From Clostridia bacterium (GTDB taxonomy: Bacteria > Bacillota > Clostridia > UBA1381): DNA of 9,641 bases. The stretch lies in NCBI GenBank assembly GCA_017380475.1, contig JAFODX010000096.1, forward strand, positions 1 through 9,641, in the 5' to 3' direction. The notes beneath the pieces were generated by a model, which saw only the letters and a program-made list of their open reading frames with translations, made no database searches and was not told the origin of the DNA. A program made the translations under genes and the position numbers. Every line of letters starts with the position of its first letter. The stretch's first letter is position 1. Below are positions 6,497 through 9,641 of this stretch, one piece after another.

Positions 6497-7840
6497 ATGT
6501 CTTATGTAGAAAGAGTTTTAAGTGAACTCGAAAAGAAGAATGCTGAACAGCCGGAGTTTATCCAGGCAGTTACAGAGGTTTTGACTTCTATCGCTCCTGT
6601 ACTTGAAAAACACCCCGAATACGAGGCAAGTGCACTACTCGAGAGATTGGTTGAGCCGGAAAGACAGATTATGTTCAGAGTACCGTGGGTTGATGATAAC
6701 GGCAAGGTACAGGTAAACAGAGGCTTCAGAGTGCAGTTTAACAGTGCTATCGGTCCTTACAAGGGCGGTTTGAGATTTGCTCCGAACGTTTATCTCGGAA
6801 TCATAAAGTTCCTTGGTTTTGAACAGATATTCAAGAACAGCCTTACAGGTTTGCCCATCGGCGGCGGTAAGGGCGGTTCAGACTTTGACCCGAACGGTAA
6901 GTCAGATGCAGAAATTATGAGATTCTGTCAGTCATTTATGACAGAGCTGTTCCGTCACATCGGTGCTGAAACAGACGTACCGGCAGGTGACCTTGGCGTT
7001 GGTGCAAAGGAAATCGGCTATATGTTCGGTCAGTACAAGAGACTTAAGAACGTATACGAGGGCGTACTTACAGGTAAGGGCCTTGCATACGGCGGTCTTA
7101 ACGGCAGAACAGAGGCTACAGGTTACGGTATTGTATTCTTTGCAAGAGAGATGCTCAAGCACTTCGGTGAGGAGCTTAAGGGCAAGGAAGTTGTTGTTTC
7201 AGGTTTCGGTAACGTATCATGGGGTACAGTTCAGAAGCTTAACCAGCTTGGTGCAAAGGTTGTTACAATTTCAGGTCCGGACGGTTATATCTATGACCCC
7301 GACGGCGTAACAGCAGGCGAGAAGGAAGATTACTTGCTTGAACTCAGAGCATCAGGTAAGAACATCTGTGCACCGTATGCAGAGAAGTTCCCGAATGCTA
7401 CATTCTATCCGGGCAAGAAGCCGTGGGGTGTTAAGGCTGACCTTTACATTCCGTGTGCTACACAGAACGAGATTACAATGAAAGAAGCAGAAGAAATGGT
7501 TGCAAATGGCTGTAAGTTCCTTTGCGAGGGTTCAAATATGCCGACAACAAACGATGCACTTTCATACCTGCAGAAGAACGGCGTAGTTGTAGGTCCGTCA
7601 AAGGCTGCAAACGCAGGCGGCGTTGCTTGCTCATGTATCGAGATGGGTCAGAACGCAGGTCACACAGTATTCTCACCCGACCAGGTTTATGCACAGCTTG
7701 AAAACATTATGGTTAATATCCATGACAGTGCTGCAAAGGCATCAGAGGAGTACGGCTTAGGCTACAACCTCCTTGCAGGTGCAAACATTGCAGGTTTCCA
7801 GAAGATTGCAGACGCAATGATGGCTCAGGGTATTTGCTAA
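6497..7840 (+). CDS. gdhA: Glutamate dehydrogenase (hexameric type, C. symbiosum-like)
   Basis: Converts 2-oxoglutarate plus ammonium to L-glutamate and back with NAD(P)H, in the cytoplasm as a homohexamer. The length is 447 residues from the chosen ATG, matching the roughly 450-residue bacterial hexameric class. Substrate-site residues fall at the positions known from the Clostridium symbiosum enzyme: PYKGGLRF (Lys89), Lys113, the catalytic lysine in GGGKGG (Lys125), DVPAGD (Asp165), and a late serine in AGGVACS (Ser379). The nucleotide domain has the Rossmann motif SGFGNVSWG (235-243). After its second strand comes ISGPDGYIYDP, closely like the NAD-specific C. symbiosum enzyme and unlike the SDSSG of E. 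coli NADP-enzyme, so NAD use in glutamate breakdown is possible; cofactor choice is not certain from this. The gene has its own promoter, a structured leader and a terminator, so it is monocistronic. Confidence 0.96.
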   Translation: MSYVERVLSELEKKNAEQPEFIQAVTEVLTSIAPVLEKHPEYEASALLERLVEPERQIMFRVPWVDDNGKVQVNRGFRVQFNSAIGPYKGGLRFAPNVYLGIIKFLGFEQIFKNSLTGLPIGGGKGGSDFDPNGKSDAEIMRFCQSFMTELFRHIGAETDVPAGDLGVGAKEIGYMFGQYKRLKNVYEGVLTGKGLAYGGLNGRTEATGYGIVFFAREMLKHFGEELKGKEVVVSGFGNVSWGTVQKLNQLGAKVVTISGPDGYIYDPDGVTAGEKEDYLLELRASGKNICAPYAEKFPNATFYPGKKPWGVKADLYIPCATQNEITMKEAEEMVANGCKFLCEGSNMPTTNDALSYLQKNGVVVGPSKAANAGGVACSCIEMGQNAGHTVFSPDQVYAQLENIMVNIHDSAAKASEEYGLGYNLLAGANIAGFQKIADAMMAQGIC

Positions 7841-7851
7841 TTGATACATAT

Positions 7852-7881
7852 AAAGTGACAGTTCCGGCTGTCACTTTTTTT
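7852..7881 (+). terminator. Intrinsic terminator of gdh
   Basis: A ten-base stem AAAGTGACAG/CTGTCACTTT (7852-7861 with 7868-7877) and six-base loop TTCCGG, with a run of seven T at 7875-7881. It starts 11 bases after the stop codon. Only three A precede the stem, so it acts on the plus strand. Confidence 0.9.
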
Positions 7882-7884
7882 GTG

Positions 7885-7913
7885 TTGCAATGTAGCGGAA
7901 AGTATGTTATAAT
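7885..7913 (+). promoter_or_regulatory. Sigma-A promoter of coaX-folE
   Basis: -35 TTGCAA (7885-7890), a 17-base spacer and -10 TATAAT (7908-7913), with TG one base upstream (7905-7906) as an extended -10. It begins four bases past the gdh terminator. The leader is about 25 bases. Confidence 0.85.
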
Positions 7914-7944
7914 TAGTACATAAACGAAAAAAGAGGTATAATTT

Positions 7945-8709
7945 ATGGTACTTGCTATAGATATAGGCAACACTAATGTTGTTATAGGCTGTATTGAAAA
8001 TGATGAGATACTGTTCAACGAGCGTGTGTGGACAAACCACAAGGCAACAGACCTTGAATATGCAATTCAGCTTAAAAACATATTTGAAATTCATAATATT
8101 GACCCGTACACGATTGATGGGGCGGTTATGTCGTCAGTTGTGCCGTCGATAACCGAGACGTTTGAGAATGCAATAAAGAAGCTTACAGGCTGTACACCGA
8201 TGATTGTAGGACCGGGCATGAAAACAGGACTTCGCATAACTATTGATAATCCTGCACAGCTTGGTTCTGACCTTGTTGTTGATGCGGTTGCAGGTATAAA
8301 GTATTACGGTGCACCGCTTATCGTAATTGATATGGGTACGGCAACGACGGTTTCGGTCATCGACCGTGACGAAAACTATACCGGAACACTTATTATCCCG
8401 GGTATGCGTACCTCGCTTGACGCACTCGTGAGTGGTGCGGCACAGTTACCAAAGGTTAAGCTTGACCCGCCAAAACGGGTTGTGGGCAAGAACACATCAG
8501 AGAGTATGGCAAACGGTATTATGTACTATACTGCTGCAGGTCTTGACGGATGCATTGAGCGAATAGAGGAAGAAATGGGCGAGAAGTGTACTGTTGTTGC
8601 AACGGGCGGTCTTGCCGGTTCTGTGGCATCGCTCTGCAAAAAGGAAATTATCCTTGACGATGATTTGTTGCTAAAGGGTTTAATGGTGTTGTACGAACGT
8701 AACATATGA
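7945..8709 (+). CDS. coaX: Type III pantothenate kinase
   Basis: Catalyses the first step of coenzyme A synthesis, phosphorylating pantothenate with ATP; members of this type need a monovalent cation and are not inhibited by CoA. The 254-residue length is typical. The ASKHA-fold motifs are in order: the phosphate-binding DIGNTNV (6-12), VVPSIT (65-70), GPGMKTGL (89-96), LGSDLVVDAVA (106-116) with the conserved aspartate Asp109 of the active site, DMGTATT (129-135), the IPGMRTSLDALVSGAAQLP loop (151-169) and ATGGLAGSV (219-227). Its ATG has AAGAGG (7931-7936) eight bases upstream. It has its own promoter and no terminator before folE, so the two are probably one transcript. The pairing is metabolic only in the broad sense of cofactor synthesis. 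Confidence 0.96.
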   Translation: MVLAIDIGNTNVVIGCIENDEILFNERVWTNHKATDLEYAIQLKNIFEIHNIDPYTIDGAVMSSVVPSITETFENAIKKLTGCTPMIVGPGMKTGLRITIDNPAQLGSDLVVDAVAGIKYYGAPLIVIDMGTATTVSVIDRDENYTGTLIIPGMRTSLDALVSGAAQLPKVKLDPPKRVVGKNTSESMANGIMYYTAAGLDGCIERIEEEMGEKCTVVATGGLAGSVASLCKKEIILDDDLLLKGLMVLYERNI

Positions 8710-8769
8710 ATTGAAACAGCATCCGTTGCGAACGGCTCGAAATGCGTTCTCACGGACGCTGTTCCAATT
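8709..8769. repeat. Long palindromic repeat after coaX (copy 1)
   Basis: An 18-position stem, 8709-8726 against 8752-8769, has 16 Watson-Crick pairs and two A-C mismatches on the plus strand (8714/8764 and 8721/8757). Both become U-G pairs in a minus-strand transcript, so the helix is unbroken only there. An inner stem GAACG/CGTTC (8730-8734 with 8745-8749) follows a small internal loop. It overlaps the coaX stop codon by one base and has no U-tract. Its core ATCCGTTGCGAA (8721-8732) recurs in copy 2. Confidence 0.75.
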
Positions 8770-8776
8770 ATGACAC

Positions 8777-8814
8777 AAACGAAAAAGCTATCCGTTGCGA
8801 ATGCTTTTCCGTTT
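8777..8814. repeat. Palindromic repeat before folE (copy 2)
   Basis: A 12-position stem, 8777-8788 against 8803-8814, has 11 Watson-Crick pairs and one A-C mismatch (8782/8809) that becomes U-G on the minus strand. The 14-base loop contains the same core as copy 1 (ATCCGTTGCGAA at 8790-8801). GTTTCAAT at 8811-8818 is the exact reverse complement of ATTGAAAC at 8710-8717, so the two copies together are bounded by matching ends. Confidence 0.7.
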
Positions 8815-8824
8815 CAATACAGTT

Positions 8825-8833
8825 AAAAGGAAG
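8825..8833 (+). promoter_or_regulatory. Ribosome binding site fixing the folE start
   Basis: AAAAGGAAG, with its AGGA core (8828-8831) eight bases before ATG 8840. This supports starting folE here and not at the in-frame TTG at 8795, which lies inside the palindrome loop. Confidence 0.8.
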
Positions 8834-8839
8834 AAAAAT

Positions 8840-9418
8840 ATGAAAAAAGAATTTAATCACGAAAAAATTAAAGACGCAATCCGTACAATCATAACGGAGC
8901 TTGGAGATGACCCGGAACGTGAGGGGTTAAAGGAAACACCGGACCGTGTTGCACGTATGTACGAAGAAGTATTTGAGGGTATGCGTTATTCTAATGATGA
9001 GATTGCGGATATGTTCAACAAATGCTTTGAGGACGTTGACTCACGTGACCTTGTGCTTGTAAAGGATATTGAGGTGTTCAGCTATTGTGAGCATCATATT
9101 GCACTTATGTATAATATGAAATGCCACGTGGGATATATCCCCAACGGCAGAGTAATCGGACTTTCAAAGATTGCACGTATATGTGATATGGTGTGCAAGC
9201 GTTTACAGCTTCAGGAGCGTATATGTTCGGATATTGCCGAGATTATGCAAAAGGTGTGTGATACAGAGGACGTTATAGTTATCGTAGACGGTGAACACAG
9301 CTGTATGACGGCACGCGGCATCAAATCACGCGGTGCGAAAACACGAACAAGTGCAATAAGAGGTCTCTTTGACAGCGACCACGAGCTCCGCCGTGAGGTA
9401 TATGATTTGTTGAGATAA
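8840..9418 (+). CDS. folE: GTP cyclohydrolase I (FolE1 type)
   Basis: Converts GTP to 7,8-dihydroneopterin triphosphate, the first step toward tetrahydrofolate and also toward other pterins and 7-deazaguanines; a cytoplasmic zinc enzyme forming decamers. The chosen start gives 192 residues, normal for the family. Motifs seen are [21 protein letters not shown] (about 23-43), the zinc and catalytic block YCEHH (82-86) with Cys83 and His86, [17 protein letters not shown] (98-114), LQLQERI (122-128) and [10 protein letters not shown] (151-160) with catalytic His153 and zinc ligand Cys155. The usual proline-phenylalanine after CEHH is replaced by IALMYN, a modest departure. The gene lies 130 bases after coaX with no clear promoter between, so it is probably read from the coaX promoter through the two palindromes. 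No other folate genes are in the window. Confidence 0.95.
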   Translation: MKKEFNHEKIKDAIRTIITELGDDPEREGLKETPDRVARMYEEVFEGMRYSNDEIADMFNKCFEDVDSRDLVLVKDIEVFSYCEHHIALMYNMKCHVGYIPNGRVIGLSKIARICDMVCKRLQLQERICSDIAEIMQKVCDTEDVIVIVDGEHSCMTARGIKSRGAKTRTSAIRGLFDSDHELRREVYDLLR

Positions 9419-9419
9419 C

Positions 9420-9455
9420 AAAAAAAGGCTCCCTTTACACAAGGGAGCCTTTTTT
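9420..9455. terminator. Bidirectional intrinsic terminator after folE
   Basis: A ten-base stem AGGCTCCCTT/AAGGGAGCCT (9426-9435 with 9441-9450) and five-base loop TACAC, with seven A on the left (9420-9426) and six T on the right (9450-9455). It lies directly after the folE stop and overlaps the stop codon of the convergent gene at 9454. Confidence 0.92.
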
Positions 9456-9641
9456 ATTCCTCAATATACAACCGTTCAATATCGGTACATTTGCCGTCGG
9501 TGTCGTTTACGGTAAATATGCATCCGCAGAACTGCCCCTTGCCGGTGGCAATCTCGAATTTATGCTGTGTACCTGATACAAACCTGTTTATAATCACTGT
9601 CTTGTTAACTCCGAGCACGGAATCCTTCGGGCCCGTCATTC
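9454..9641 (-). CDS. Unidentified protein, C-terminal end (possibly 5' partial)
   Basis: A minus-strand frame ending at TAA (9454-9456) and open to the window edge. If it began at the ATG at 9637-9639 it would be 61 residues, but only two more bases are visible, so a start or ribosome binding site cannot be confirmed and the gene probably extends further. The visible part alternates polar and hydrophobic residues (NKTVIINRF, HKFEIATGKG, CGCIFTVND, CTDIERLYIEE), as in a small beta-rich domain, with no membrane segment or catalytic motif that I recognise. Support comes from its position: it stops exactly at a bidirectional terminator and is convergent with folE. No function is proposed. Confidence 0.5.
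   Translation of the reverse strand, partial: MTGPKDSVLGVNKTVIINRFVSGTQHKFEIATGKGQFCGCIFTVNDTDGKCTDIERLYIEE

Noticed and set aside
6963..7310. A 115-codon open frame overlapping gdh in another frame
   Set aside because: The gdh frame carries all conserved catalytic motifs across this stretch; the alternative frame has no binding site and no recognisable domain.
8795..8839. N-terminal extension of folE from TTG 8795
   Set aside because: The start would lie in the loop of a palindrome without a binding site, whereas ATG 8840 has a spaced AGGA and gives normal family length.

Overview
The window looks like chromosomal DNA of a low-to-moderate GC Firmicute of the class Clostridia, probably a gut member near the Ruminococcaceae/Oscillospiraceae. 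This rests on the glutamate dehydrogenase, which closely resembles the Clostridium symbiosum enzyme as I remember it, on strong AGGAGG-type ribosome binding sites, on consensus sigma-A promoters, and on a membrane pyrophosphatase of the Na+-pumping, K+-dependent type. No phage, transposon, tRNA, rRNA or CRISPR array is visible.

Layout. (1) 1-222: the C-terminal end of a cell-surface protein with an S-layer homology domain, closed by a bidirectional terminator. (2) 244-3090, minus strand: a three-gene set read right to left, comprising a Gfo/Idh/MocA oxidoreductase, a xylose-isomerase remnant that has lost its middle, and a ceramidase-fold hydrolase relative. (3) 3315-4136, plus strand: a sugar isomerase/epimerase-type TIM barrel divergent from that set. 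The 224-base region between them carries two good promoters placed symmetrically around a perfect 16-base inverted repeat, so the divergent units are probably co-regulated. (4) 4175-6253, minus: a membrane pyrophosphatase (hppA). (5) 6497-7840, plus: glutamate dehydrogenase (gdh), with its own promoter and a leader that can form two alternative hairpins. (6) 7945-9418, plus: type III pantothenate kinase (coaX) and GTP cyclohydrolase I (folE), probably co-transcribed and separated by two palindromic repeats with a shared core. (7) 9454-9641, minus: the end of an unidentified gene that leaves the window.

How they fit together. Regions 2 and 3 form an accessory carbohydrate locus: an NAD-dependent sugar or inositol oxidoreductase, an isomerase/epimerase-type TIM barrel and a hydrolase-fold protein, probably acting on an oxidised sugar, cyclitol or glycoside; the substrate cannot be read from sequence. 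Regions 4 to 6 are housekeeping: energy conservation from pyrophosphate, ammonium/glutamate interconversion, coenzyme A and folate/pterin synthesis. Three predicted starts differ from the longest open frames (hppA, gdh, folE), and one gene must start with TTG. The most interesting items are the symmetric regulatory dyad, the xylose-isomerase gene reduced to its two ends, and the paired palindromes between coaX and folE, whose mismatches all become G-U pairs on the opposite strand.
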